Below, piece after piece: positions 1-7,649 of a stretch of DNA of 64,000 bases (its first letter is position 1; the number at the start of each line of letters is the position of its first letter). The DNA lies in the NCBI RefSeq assembly GCF_000716715.1, contig NZ_JNYJ01000045.1:7293-71292 (forward strand), read 5' to 3'. Source of the stretch: Dactylosporangium aurantiacum (GTDB lineage Bacteria > Actinomycetota > Actinomycetes > Mycobacteriales > Micromonosporaceae). The translations under genes and the position numbers were made by a program. Under the pieces are notes generated by a model. The model worked only from the letters and a program-made list of their open reading frames with translations. It made no database searches and was not told where the DNA came from.

Positions 1-44
1 ACCAGGTGCGGTGCGAGCTCACGCAGGGGCTTGGCGTCGGTCAT
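1..44 (-). CDS. 5' end of a minus-strand gene cut by the window edge
   Basis: Reading leftwards from an ATG at 44 gives an open frame (MTDAKPLRELAPHLV) that runs off the window. Only 14-15 residues are visible, so no family can be named. It would be divergent from the TPR gene at 130, which leaves an 85-nt shared upstream region. The ribosome binding site is weak. A chance open frame is possible in DNA this GC-rich. Confidence 0.3.
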   Translation of the reverse strand, partial: MTDAKPLRELAPHL

Positions 45-117
45 GCCGGCGACGCTACCGTGCATCGACGGGCGGCGCTGCCCACACGCCGGGCGACGTC
101 ACCCCCTCGGCGTGCTC

Positions 118-123
118 TACTCT
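118..123 (+). promoter_or_regulatory. -10 hexamer TACTCT of a probable leaderless promoter
   Basis: TACTCT fits the actinobacterial TANNNT -10 pattern and ends 6 nt before the GTG at 130, so transcription would start at or beside the start codon. There is no Shine-Dalgarno sequence before that GTG, which supports leaderless translation. No convincing -35 was found. Confidence 0.35.
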
Positions 124-129
124 CCGCGG

Positions 130-1953
130 GTGGCCGACGATGTCGAAGACCCGGTGGCGCAGGCGCACGGTGAGCTGTCCCTCGCGCGGGTGGCGCTCGC
201 CGAGGACGACCTGGAGCACGCCGCCGACCACCTGGCCGGCGCGATCGCCTGGGCGCCCGGCCTGCCGGAGGTCCACGAGCTGCTCGCGGCGCTGACCGCG
301 CGGGCCGGCGGGCGGGTCGCGGAGCTGTTCCCGCTGCGGGAGCCGGCGTTCATCGGCACGGTCGTGGCGCGGGCACACGTGACGGCGCCCACCGACCCGC
401 TCGGGTCGCTGCAGATGCTGGCCCAGGCGACCGGGTTCGACCCCGAGCAGCCGTGGGCCGACGTCAGCTGGGTGCGTGCCGTGGACCCCGCCGGGCTGGA
501 CCCGGACGAGCTGGCCCGGCTGTTCGTCGGGGTCATGCAGCGCCTCGGCGACCCGGCGCCGGCGGCGGTCGCGAAGGCCAACGAGGTGTACCTGGACCTC
601 GCCCGCCGGTCGCTGCGCGCCCACCCGGACCACGCGCTGCTGCACGGCGCCGCCGCCGGGCTCGGCCGCAGGTTCGGCGACACCGCGGAGGCGGTGCGGT
701 GGGGCGCCCGGGGGCACCGCCTGAACCCTGACAAGCTGACGTCCGTCTGGTACGCGTACGCCCTGCGCGCCGACGGCCGGCTCGACGCCGCGCTGAAGGT
801 CATGCGGGCCGCGTGGCGCGCCGCGCCGCAAGAGATGGACCTGTGCGCCGACATGGCCAACTGGCTCGCCGACTCCGGCCGCGTCGACGAGGCGATCGCG
901 CTGCTGGAGGAGGGCATGCGCAGCCAGGCCGACTACGACTGCGCGGTGCACACCGCGCAGCGGCTGCGGTTCCGCCGCGACGGCGACGTGCGGCACCTGG
1001 TCGCGCTGGTCGACTTCATGCGCGAGCACCCCGTGGTCAGCCACGAGCACACCGACCTGGCGCAGGCCTGCGAGCGGCGGGCCTGGCTCGGCCGGGTCAC
1101 CGGCCCGACCGAGGCGTGCGTCAACGTGCTGCACCGGGTCCCGGCCGACCAGCGGGCCACGATGGACGGCGGGGTGTCGCTGTCGGCCCTCGAGGTGCCC
1201 AGCGCCCTCGCCCTGCTGCGCCGGGAGCTGCCCCGCGTCACGCTCGACGTGGCCGGGCCCGCCCCGCAGGACCTGGTGCGACCGTTGCACCCGGTGCGGG
1301 TGCTGTGGCGGTACGACGGCACCACCGCCTACCCGACGGTCGAGCCGGCGACCCCGGCCAGCCAGGCGCTGCTCGCCGGTCTGGCCGGGCCGGTGTGGCC
1401 GCACCCGGTCGCCGCGTACGACCACGCGCTGCCGCTCGGTGAGCTGCCGGCCGAGCAGCTGCTGTCGCTGCTGGTGCACCCACCGGCCCGGCCCGACCGG
1501 TTCGCGGAGCTGCCGGACGGCTGGTGGGAGCGCTCGGCGCAGGTGTTCGCGTGCCTCGGCCTGCTGCACTGCGGCGAGCTGCGCAACCCCGCCGACCCCG
1601 GCGACACCACGACCCAGCGGCGGCTGCTCACCGACATCGCGTGGGGCGTGGAGGACTGGACGACGGAGGCCGCGCTGTTCGCGCTGACGGTCGCGGCGTG
1701 GCTGGACCCGGCGTGCCGGGTCGAGGTCCGCGACACCGTCGGCCGGCGGTTCCTGGCCGCGGTCCAGGCGTCGCGGACCAGGGCGGTGACGGTCCGCGAC
1801 TCCCTGGCGGCGTTGGTGCACGTGGTGCCGGACATGATCCCGGACGTGCTGGCGCTCGCCGACGAGGTGGCCGCCGCCGCGGACCGGGCCCCGGCCGCGG
1901 CGAAGCCGGCCGCCCCGTCGAGGTTCGGCCGGCTGTTCCGCCGCCGGCGGTAG
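130..1953 (+). CDS. TPR-repeat protein, cytoplasmic, function unknown
   Basis: A 607-residue protein with no signal peptide or membrane segment. The middle part (about residues 150-310) is built of helix pairs in TPR register, for example AYALRADGRLDAALKVMRAA, MANWLADSGRVDEAIALLEE and HLAGAIAWAPGLPEVHELLA. The second half is not recognised, and the tail is basic (RFGRLFRRRR). The frame is open from 31, but the segment before 130 reads as non-coding; GTG 130 was chosen because a -10 hexamer sits just upstream. GTG 112 is an alternative. TPR proteins usually act as binding scaffolds; the partner cannot be told. It converges with the I36-type gene, with 13 nt between the stops. Confidence 0.8.
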   Translation: MADDVEDPVAQAHGELSLARVALAEDDLEHAADHLAGAIAWAPGLPEVHELLAALTARAGGRVAELFPLREPAFIGTVVARAHVTAPTDPLGSLQMLAQATGFDPEQPWADVSWVRAVDPAGLDPDELARLFVGVMQRLGDPAPAAVAKANEVYLDLARRSLRAHPDHALLHGAAAGLGRRFGDTAEAVRWGARGHRLNPDKLTSVWYAYALRADGRLDAALKVMRAAWRAAPQEMDLCADMANWLADSGRVDEAIALLEEGMRSQADYDCAVHTAQRLRFRRDGDVRHLVALVDFMREHPVVSHEHTDLAQACERRAWLGRVTGPTEACVNVLHRVPADQRATMDGGVSLSALEVPSALALLRRELPRVTLDVAGPAPQDLVRPLHPVRVLWRYDGTTAYPTVEPATPASQALLAGLAGPVWPHPVAAYDHALPLGELPAEQLLSLLVHPPARPDRFAELPDGWWERSAQVFACLGLLHCGELRNPADPGDTTTQRRLLTDIAWGVEDWTTEAALFALTVAAWLDPACRVEVRDTVGRRFLAAVQASRTRAVTVRDSLAALVHVVPDMIPDVLALADEVAAAADRAPAAAKPAAPSRFGRLFRRRR

Positions 1954-1966
1954 GCGGCGGCCCTGG

Positions 1967-2443
1967 TCAGCAGGCGAAGCGGTACACGTCGGTGGCACGG
2001 TTCATGGCGCTGCCGAGGTAGTCGCGGGACGGGAAGCCGGCACCGATGCTGAACAGCGGCGCGCCGTAGTCGAAGAACCAGACGTAGCCGCGGTCGAGGT
2101 TGTAGTAGGCGGACTCGACCCGGTCCTGCCAGCCGTACGTGCTGAGGCTCTGCCCGTAGCAGGACGACAGCTTGCCGCGGGGGTACCCGAAGTCGGGACG
2201 GTCGTAGAAGCAGAACCAGCCCCTCGGGCAGTCGACGTAGGCGGTCGTGTGTTCGGGCGGAGTGATGGTGACGACGAACCGGCCGTCGTCGTAGCTGATG
2301 TCGTTGGCGCCGACGAGCTTGCCGCCAGGATGTGCGGCGAGATACGCCGCGGCCGCGGCGGACACGGGCGCGGCCGCCGCCGGTGCGGCGACGGTGGCGA
2401 TGCCGAGCAGGACGAGACTGGCGAAAGTCAGGGCACGGAACAC
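1967..2443 (-). CDS. secreted peptidase-inhibitor I36-like protein
   Basis: 158 residues with a Sec signal peptide (about 1-25, ending in APAAAA). The mature part carries the cysteine- and aromatic-rich core CPRGWFCFYDRPDFGYPRGK, followed by SSCYGQSLSTYGWQDRVES, as seen in the I36 inhibitor family (Streptomyces metalloproteinase inhibitor type, beta/gamma-crystallin fold). A last Cys is the C-terminal residue, consistent with disulfides outside the cell. Family members inhibit extracellular metalloproteases or simply share the fold; inhibition here is inferred from similarity only. It is monocistronic, with a long untranslated upstream region. Confidence 0.75.
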   Translation of the reverse strand: MFRALTFASLVLLGIATVAAPAAAAPVSAAAAAYLAAHPGGKLVGANDISYDDGRFVVTITPPEHTTAYVDCPRGWFCFYDRPDFGYPRGKLSSCYGQSLSTYGWQDRVESAYYNLDRGYVWFFDYGAPLFSIGAGFPSRDYLGSAMNRATDVYRFAC

Positions 2444-2800
2444 GGCTGAACCCCCACGTTTCAGCGGACCGGGACACGGTGCGATGACCGCGTGTCACCC
2501 GCGGATCCCCCCGGACCGTTCGTGGTGCACGCCGTCGCGGCGACCGTATTCGCGACGCAGCGTGGTCACCATGGCCGCGTGCAGACTGTGCCATGAGTGA
2601 ATGCCCTGGGGCGTCAGGGCAGCTCATCACGTCCGCCGAATTCATTGCGATTTATAAACCGGTCGTACGGACCGTAACGTCGGCGGGTGTGCACCCGGAC
2701 CTGCGCGGCAGTGGTCGACGGCCACCGCCACACTGACGCACGGTGACGACCTGATGACCGGCCGCGGCGGCGCCGGCCGAATCTGCAAGTTGCAACGTGC
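2444..2800. other. 357-nt gene-free stretch upstream of the I36-like gene
   Basis: No supported coding sequence. It is locally AT-richer around 2637-2660, where the 12-mer GCGATTTATAAA (2647-2658) lies 204 nt upstream of the I36-like start. The same 12-mer recurs at 5326-5337, at a similar distance (217 nt) upstream of the next small membrane gene. The short inverted repeat CGGTC-N5-GACCG follows directly. It probably holds the promoter of the I36-like gene and the 3' region of the HTH membrane gene. Confidence 0.5.
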
Positions 2801-4333
2801 TCAGTCGGGCAGGTCGTCCCAGTACGAGCGCAGGTACACGACCCGCCTGGTCTGCACGAAACTGCCGCCCGGTCCGCCGGACAGGCTCTGGTGCTCCAGC
2901 AGCCTCCCGGTGGCGGGGTCGAGGACCAGCACCTCGCGGGTGCCGTCCGGACCGTCCGCGCTGAACGCCTTGCCGGGCGCGCGCAGCTCGTCCACGGTGG
3001 CCTTGCCCTGGTAGGCGAGGTCCGGTGCGGCGCGCAGCATCCGCAGCACCGCGACGCGCTGCGCCGCGGTCAGCGGGTACGAGTCGCAGAGGTCCGCCAC
3101 GCCGAGGATCAGCACCGACGCTCCTCCCGGGCGCCGCCGCAGCTCCAGCACCCGGCGCAGCTCATCGGGGTCGGCGCTCGGCGGCCCGGCCGCACCGCGC
3201 GGCGGCCCGGGCGGCAGCGTCTCCGGCGACGGCGCGACGTCGGTGCCGTGCACGACCCGCCGGCCCTGCGCGCCCATCGACCAGTCGAGCTGCTCGGTCA
3301 CCTCGTTGACCACGCGGCGGTAGTCGGGGGCGGGGCCGTACACGGTCAGCGCGAAGTCGACGTGCGCCCAGTTGCCGGTCGGCACGTCGGTGCGGGCGGT
3401 CGCCTCGATGATGGCGTCGAGCTCGGCGACGGCGGGGGCGCCGCCCGTCGCGTTGACCGGCGGCGACGAGGTCGGGACGCCGCCGTCGCCGGACCGCCCC
3501 GGCGACGGGTGCGCGGCGCGGTCGCCGGCCCGCTCGGCGACGGCACCCGCCGCGTAGGCGACGCCGGTGAGCAGCAGCACCAGCAGCCCCGCCGCGACGG
3601 CGACGCGGGCGGTGCGCCACCGTGGACCGCGGCGCTGCGGGGCGGCAGCCGGTGCCGGGACGACGGCCGGAGGCTCGGGTGGCATCGCGTGCGGGCCGGG
3701 CGCCGGCCCGGGCTCCGGCGTCTCCGGCGGGCCGAGCCGTTCGAGGCACTGCGCCCAGTGCCGCACGTCCGGGCCGGTGCCACCGGCGAGGTAGACCGAC
3801 CAGAGCAGGCCGTGATCGGTCGGCGGGGTGGTGCGCGGGTCGGCCGACAGTGCCGCGTCGCCCGGCACCGGCACGGGCAGCGCATCGGGCGCGCCGTGCT
3901 GCTCGGCATGGACCTTGCGCCGGCTCAGCTCGGCCGCGGTCACCCCCGCGTCGCGGAGCAGGTCCGCGAGAGCGCCGTACAGGTCGCAGCGGCTGTGGAC
4001 GTCGGTGAGGTCGGGCCGGAACGCGGCGGCCCGGCGCTCGTATTCGGGGTGGTCGCGGCGCCACGCTTCGACGGTCGCGGTGTCCGCGTCGCAGGCCACG
4101 AGGTAGTTCACGAGGTTGACCAGCAGCGGCAGCCGGTCGCCCCGGTCGGTCTGCGACATGGTCGTGGCGTTGCTGCGGACGCGGGTCGCCATCTTCTGGT
4201 AGCTGGGGTCGCCGGCGGCGGCGCGCACCGTGCGCAGCCGCCGGGCGACCTCGGCGGCGGGGCCGTACCCGAGGACAGGGTCGACCGGCCGGCCCGGCCG
4301 CCGCGGTGGGACCGGCGGGCGCTGGTCTGGCAT
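2801..4333 (-). CDS. membrane-anchored HTH protein with extracytoplasmic CU044_5270-like domain
   Basis: 510 residues in three parts. The cytoplasmic N-terminus (about 25-100) resembles the degenerate Xre-type HTH common in actinomycetes (AAEVARRLRTVRAAAG...TTMSQTDRGDRLP...WRRDHPEYERR). A Pro-rich linker leads to one transmembrane helix (about 243-263). The outside part (about 295-510) matches the CU044_5270 family in AELDAIIEATARTD, a Gly/Pro loop, LRMLRAAPDLAYQGKATVDE and LVLDPATGRLLEHQSL. The layout suggests a one-component membrane sensor-regulator or an anti-sigma-like protein; its ligand and DNA target are unknown. A 15-bp hairpin (4388-4428) lies upstream of the start. Confidence 0.7.
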   Translation of the reverse strand: MPDQRPPVPPRRPGRPVDPVLGYGPAAEVARRLRTVRAAAGDPSYQKMATRVRSNATTMSQTDRGDRLPLLVNLVNYLVACDADTATVEAWRRDHPEYERRAAAFRPDLTDVHSRCDLYGALADLLRDAGVTAAELSRRKVHAEQHGAPDALPVPVPGDAALSADPRTTPPTDHGLLWSVYLAGGTGPDVRHWAQCLERLGPPETPEPGPAPGPHAMPPEPPAVVPAPAAAPQRRGPRWRTARVAVAAGLLVLLLTGVAYAAGAVAERAGDRAAHPSPGRSGDGGVPTSSPPVNATGGAPAVAELDAIIEATARTDVPTGNWAHVDFALTVYGPAPDYRRVVNEVTEQLDWSMGAQGRRVVHGTDVAPSPETLPPGPPRGAAGPPSADPDELRRVLELRRRPGGASVLILGVADLCDSYPLTAAQRVAVLRMLRAAPDLAYQGKATVDELRAPGKAFSADGPDGTREVLVLDPATGRLLEHQSLSGGPGGSFVQTRRVVYLRSYWDDLPD

Positions 4334-4387
4334 CGTTCCGGCTCGCTTTCAGGTCCGGTGCTGGCGGCCAGGGTGGTGACGTGGTTC

Positions 4388-4428
4388 GAGGAGGCGCCCT
4401 GCTCGTGGCTGCCGCAGGGCGCCTCCTC
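4388..4428 (-). terminator. 15-bp hairpin between two minus-strand genes
   Basis: Perfect arms at 4388-4402 and 4414-4428 enclose an 11-nt loop. It lies downstream of the 4603-5109 gene and upstream of the 2801-4333 gene, so it may terminate the former or act in the leader of the latter. There is no T-tract, as is usual in high-GC actinobacteria. Confidence 0.5.
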
Positions 4429-4602
4429 ACCGGGTTCAGCGGTCTGTGCGGTGGTGATACACGCCGGAACGGACGGTTGCAGCCGTCTGCTGTGCATTCC
4501 GACAGGCGGCATATTGCCACCAGGGTCCAGAAGTCCGCCAGTCATGTGCGGGCCGCAATGTTGACAGATCGGCGAGGCCCGCCGTCCGGCGGTCCGGACC
4601 GG

Positions 4603-5109
4603 TCATTCTCCGGCGGGTGACCGGGCGGCGGAGTGACCGGCGCCGACCGGCCCATCGACACCTGCCGCATCGGCGTGTGTCACTGGCTTCCCCTCTGGCG
4701 GAACCGCGCCTGAGGGCCTTGGTCGGGCAGACAACGATGCGGTAACGTCGCCGCATTCGGTAACGCTGTGGTCACGCGGGCCGACGTGCTCCCGGTCCGG
4801 CCTTCTCAAGGGTTCAGCGGTCTGGGGACGGGGGCCTTCCGTTGCAGCGGGAGGCCCCCACTGCCTCGCCGCCCGGCGGGACCGGATCCGGTGGACCAGG
4901 CGCCCGGCGGCGGTGGCCACGACCAGCACCATTGCGCCGATCTGTGCGGGGCCGACGCCCCGCGCGAGGGCCATCGCCGCCAGTCCGAAGACCGCGGCGA
5001 GCACGGCGAGCACGGTCACCGCGTCGGCGGCGGCGTGCCACCGGCGCGACCCGGTATCGCCGTCATCCGGGTGATCGCCCGCTGGCGTCGCGTCATTGCG
5101 ATCGTCCAT
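4603..5109 (-). CDS. small two-helix membrane protein, hypothetical
   Basis: 168 residues. An acidic N-terminus precedes two predicted membrane helices (about 28-50, ADAVTVLAVLAAVFGLAAMA, and about 54-70, AQIGAMVLVVATAAG), then a basic stop-transfer stretch (HRIRSRRAARQWG). The last 85 residues are low-complexity with no recognisable domain. They cover a 15-mer (GGGTTCAGCGGTCTG, 4810-4824) that recurs in the non-coding region at 4432-4446, so the true end of the protein is uncertain. No family is recognised. Confidence 0.5.
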   Translation of the reverse strand: MDDRNDATPAGDHPDDGDTGSRRWHAAADAVTVLAVLAAVFGLAAMALARGVGPAQIGAMVLVVATAAGRLVHRIRSRRAARQWGPPAATEGPRPQTAEPLRRPDREHVGPRDHSVTECGDVTASLSARPRPSGAVPPEGKPVTHADAAGVDGPVGAGHSAARSPAGE

Positions 5110-5460
5110 CCAAACACTCCTCGATCAGCTGGTCCGTGCGGTGTGCCGCACGATTGACCCAGCGATGATCGAGGTGACGGTCCGTAGGCCGCAAGCGATC
5201 GAATGTCAAAGAATTCCGCATATCATCCGCCGCCGCCCGGGCCTTTTGCGCCCGAACGAAACATTGACGGATGCGCAGGTCCGGGCCGCATCGCGGCAGG
5301 CATTCCGGAGTATCGCGCGATCGACGCGATTTATAAATACGAGCACCCTGGGCGCTCATGCCATCATAGCGGCTTATGGCCACAGCGCATAGCGTCATGG
5401 CCCGGAAACGCCGCTGGCCGGCGGGAGAACCGCCGGCCAGTGCGAGAAGCGCGGGACGAG
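5110..5460. other. 351-nt gene-free stretch, AT-richer than its surroundings
   Basis: No supported coding sequence; the minus-strand frame across 5093-5515 lacks actinobacterial codon bias and contains the DUF6131 terminator. It holds the 12-mer GCGATTTATAAA at 5326-5337, shared with 2647-2658, and a terminator hairpin at 5414-5440. Confidence 0.5.
5414..5440 (-). terminator. hairpin terminator of the DUF6131 gene
   Basis: An 11-bp perfect stem (5414-5424 with 5430-5440) and 5-nt loop, beginning 20 nt beyond the stop of the minus-strand DUF6131 gene. No T-tract. Confidence 0.6.
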
Positions 5461-5616
5461 CTACCAGTAATGACGGCGCCCGGCGAGCGGGCGGCCGACG
5501 GCGCCCAGGATCCACAGCACCGCGCCCACGATCAGCAGCACGATGCCGATCGTCTCCAGGATGCCGACGTGCAGGAAAAGCCCGAGCAGGAAGAGGATCA
5601 GGCCAAGGATGATCAT
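5461..5616 (-). CDS. DUF6131-type 51-residue membrane protein
   Basis: MIILGLILFLLGLFLHVGIL followed by a second hydrophobic helix (ETIGIVLLIVGAVLWILGAV) and the tail GRPLAGRRHYW: two short helices and a basic C-terminus. This matches the small DUF6131 proteins widespread in actinobacteria, whose function is unknown. The ATG at 5616 was chosen because GGGAG lies 6 nt upstream and the protein then has the usual family length of about 50 residues. The frame stays open upstream to 5781, but that part is not membrane-like. Its own terminator follows. Confidence 0.8.
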   Translation of the reverse strand: MIILGLILFLLGLFLHVGILETIGIVLLIVGAVLWILGAVGRPLAGRRHYW

Positions 5617-5692
5617 GTTCAGCTCCCGGGGAGGAGGGGCGTTGCTTGGACGTTCTTCAGGTACCCCTCCCCCGCCGCTTCTGAAACACGGG

Positions 5693-7645
5693 TCACCCCC
5701 GGCGCCCCCGGCGCGCCCGGATGTAGTCGGACACCACGTATCGGCCAAGGTCGTCGGCGTCGGGCGTGAAGACGCGCCCACCGCTGCGGCGGGCCACCGC
5801 GTCCACGAACCGGCGCAGGCCCGGGTCCTCCCCGAGCATGAACAGGTTGAGCACGGCGCCGTACCGGGTGAGCTGGTCGACCTCGTGCACGGTCGAGGTC
5901 ACCGTCTCGCGGGTGGACGGCCAGTGGAAGTACGAGGTGCCGTCGTCGAGCAGGTGCGCGGTCGGCTCGCCATCGGTGACGACGAGGACCACGGGGTCGG
6001 AGCCCGGGTGCCGGCGCAGGTGCCGGCCCGCGAGCATCAGGGCGTGCTGCAGGTTCGTGCCCTGCACGTAGTCCGGCTCGACGGCGGCCAGCTCCTCGAC
6101 GGACAGTTTCGTCGCGTACCGGCCGAACCCGATGATCTGCAGGGCGTCCTGCGGGAACCGGGTCGCCACGAGATGTGACAGCGCCAGCGCGGCCTGCTTC
6201 ATCGGGCCCCAGCGGCCGTCCGCCATCATCGAGAAGGACAGGTCGACGCAGAGCGCCACGGCGGCGGACACCCGCCGTTCGGTCTCGGCGATCTCGAAGT
6301 CCTCGACGTCCAGCCGGATGGGCAGCACCGCGGTGCCGCCGGTGGCCTGGCGACGCACCGCGTTGCCGATGGTGCGCACCACGTCGATCGGCTGTTCGTC
6401 GCCGTACTGCCAGCGCCGGGACGCGCCGGTCAGCTCACCCGCGGCGCCGGCGTCGCGCAGGTCGTGCTGGCCTTTGCGGCCGGCGGACAGGTCGGCGAAG
6501 ACGGTGCGCAGGGCGGTGCCGCCCAGCCGGCGCAGCGCCTTCGGGCTGAGCGTGAGCCCGTCGGCGCCGCGGGTGACCCACCCCTGCCGGCGCAGCTGCC
6601 GCTCCAGCTCCCGCAGCCGGCGCAGGTCGTCCGCGGCGGACCGGCCGAGCTGCCGCTCGACCGCCTCGACGTCCACGTCGTCGAGGGTGGCGCCGGGGTG
6701 CTCCTGGCCGAGCTGGTCGAGCAGGTCGTCGAGGTCGCCGATCTCCTCCAGGGCGCCGGCCGCCTCGCCGTAGCCCAGGTCGCGCTCGCCGCGCACCCGC
6801 TCGCCGCGGCCCCAGTTGAGGTCGGGGCGCAGCGCGCGCAGGTTGTCGGTGAGCGCGGCCATCTCCCCGGCGAGGCTGCCGAGGGACTGCTCCATCAGCG
6901 ACTGCAGCTCCGCGCGCTGCTGCGGGCTCAGCGAGCGCAGCAGCCGCTCCCCGGCCGCGGCCCGGCGGGCGAGCGCGTCGACGAGCTCGTCTACGGAGCC
7001 GGGCTGCTCGGGGAAGAACTCGCCGTGCCGGGCCATGAACTGCGCGAACGCGTCGTCGGTGTTCTCGCCGCGGGCGTGCTTGCCGAGCAGGGCGTTGAGG
7101 TCCTGCAGCATCTCGCGCATGCGTTCCTGCGTCGCCGGGTCCTGCAGGGCCTCCTTCATCCCCTGGAACCGCTGGCCGAGCACGTCGTTGCGCAGCTGGT
7201 CGAGGATCTGCTCGTACAGCGCGCGGGCCTCCGCCGAGGTCCACTCGTACGAGGACAGCTCCGACACCGCCCGCGAGGTCGAGCGGGGCAGGTTGGCCAG
7301 CTGCGCCTCGGCGAAGCGGGCGTCGTCGGAGTCGACCTGCGCGAGGGCGTCGCGCTCGGTCGCGACGGCTTGGTCGAGCAGCTGCTGCGCGCGGGTCACG
7401 GCACCGTCGAGATCGCCGCGGCGCATCGCCTCGCGCCGCAGCCGGCGGGCCCTGGCCAGCAGGTCGTCGAGGCCGCGGCCACCGTCGGGGCCGTTGCGCA
7501 GCAGGTTGCGCAGCGCCTCGCGGAGGCTGCCGCCGTCGAGGACCTCGGCGCCGACCTGGTCGACGGCGGCGCGCACGTCGTACGGCGGGGCGAGCGGGTC
7601 GGGCCCGCCCCGCCACGCCCCGTAGCGGAACCTGTTGTGGCGCAC
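5693..7645 (-). CDS. VWA-domain protein, partner of the adjacent MoxR-like ATPase
   Basis: 650 residues. The first 400 are charged and helical, with coiled-coil character (LLARARRLRREAMRRGDLDGA, RRLRELERQLRRQGW). The C-terminal third is a VWA domain whose MIDAS DLSFS begins at D468 (DxSxS intact), with VVLVVTDGEP and a later FMLGEDPGLRRFVDAVA. The family pairs with MoxR/chelatase-like AAA+ proteins that remodel or insert metal cofactors in client proteins. The start lies 4 nt after the stop of the ATPase gene, so the two are co-translated. The client is unknown. Confidence 0.85.
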   Translation of the reverse strand: MRHNRFRYGAWRGGPDPLAPPYDVRAAVDQVGAEVLDGGSLREALRNLLRNGPDGGRGLDDLLARARRLRREAMRRGDLDGAVTRAQQLLDQAVATERDALAQVDSDDARFAEAQLANLPRSTSRAVSELSSYEWTSAEARALYEQILDQLRNDVLGQRFQGMKEALQDPATQERMREMLQDLNALLGKHARGENTDDAFAQFMARHGEFFPEQPGSVDELVDALARRAAAGERLLRSLSPQQRAELQSLMEQSLGSLAGEMAALTDNLRALRPDLNWGRGERVRGERDLGYGEAAGALEEIGDLDDLLDQLGQEHPGATLDDVDVEAVERQLGRSAADDLRRLRELERQLRRQGWVTRGADGLTLSPKALRRLGGTALRTVFADLSAGRKGQHDLRDAGAAGELTGASRRWQYGDEQPIDVVRTIGNAVRRQATGGTAVLPIRLDVEDFEIAETERRVSAAVALCVDLSFSMMADGRWGPMKQAALALSHLVATRFPQDALQIIGFGRYATKLSVEELAAVEPDYVQGTNLQHALMLAGRHLRRHPGSDPVVLVVTDGEPTAHLLDDGTSYFHWPSTRETVTSTVHEVDQLTRYGAVLNLFMLGEDPGLRRFVDAVARRSGGRVFTPDADDLGRYVVSDYIRARRGRRG

Positions 7646-7649
7646 GTGC

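Noticed and set aside
55..1998. 647-residue minus-strand open frame antisense to the TPR gene
   Set aside because: Arg/Pro/Gly-rich composition without domains; a GC-driven shadow of the plus-strand gene, which has TPR motifs.
5093..5515. 140-residue minus-strand open frame in the AT-richer gap
   Set aside because: No codon bias, no domain, and it includes the DUF6131 terminator hairpin and the DUF6131 gene end.
5617..5781. N-terminal extension of the DUF6131 protein
   Set aside because: It overlaps the VWA gene end, is not membrane-like, and the ATG at 5616 has its own ribosome binding site.
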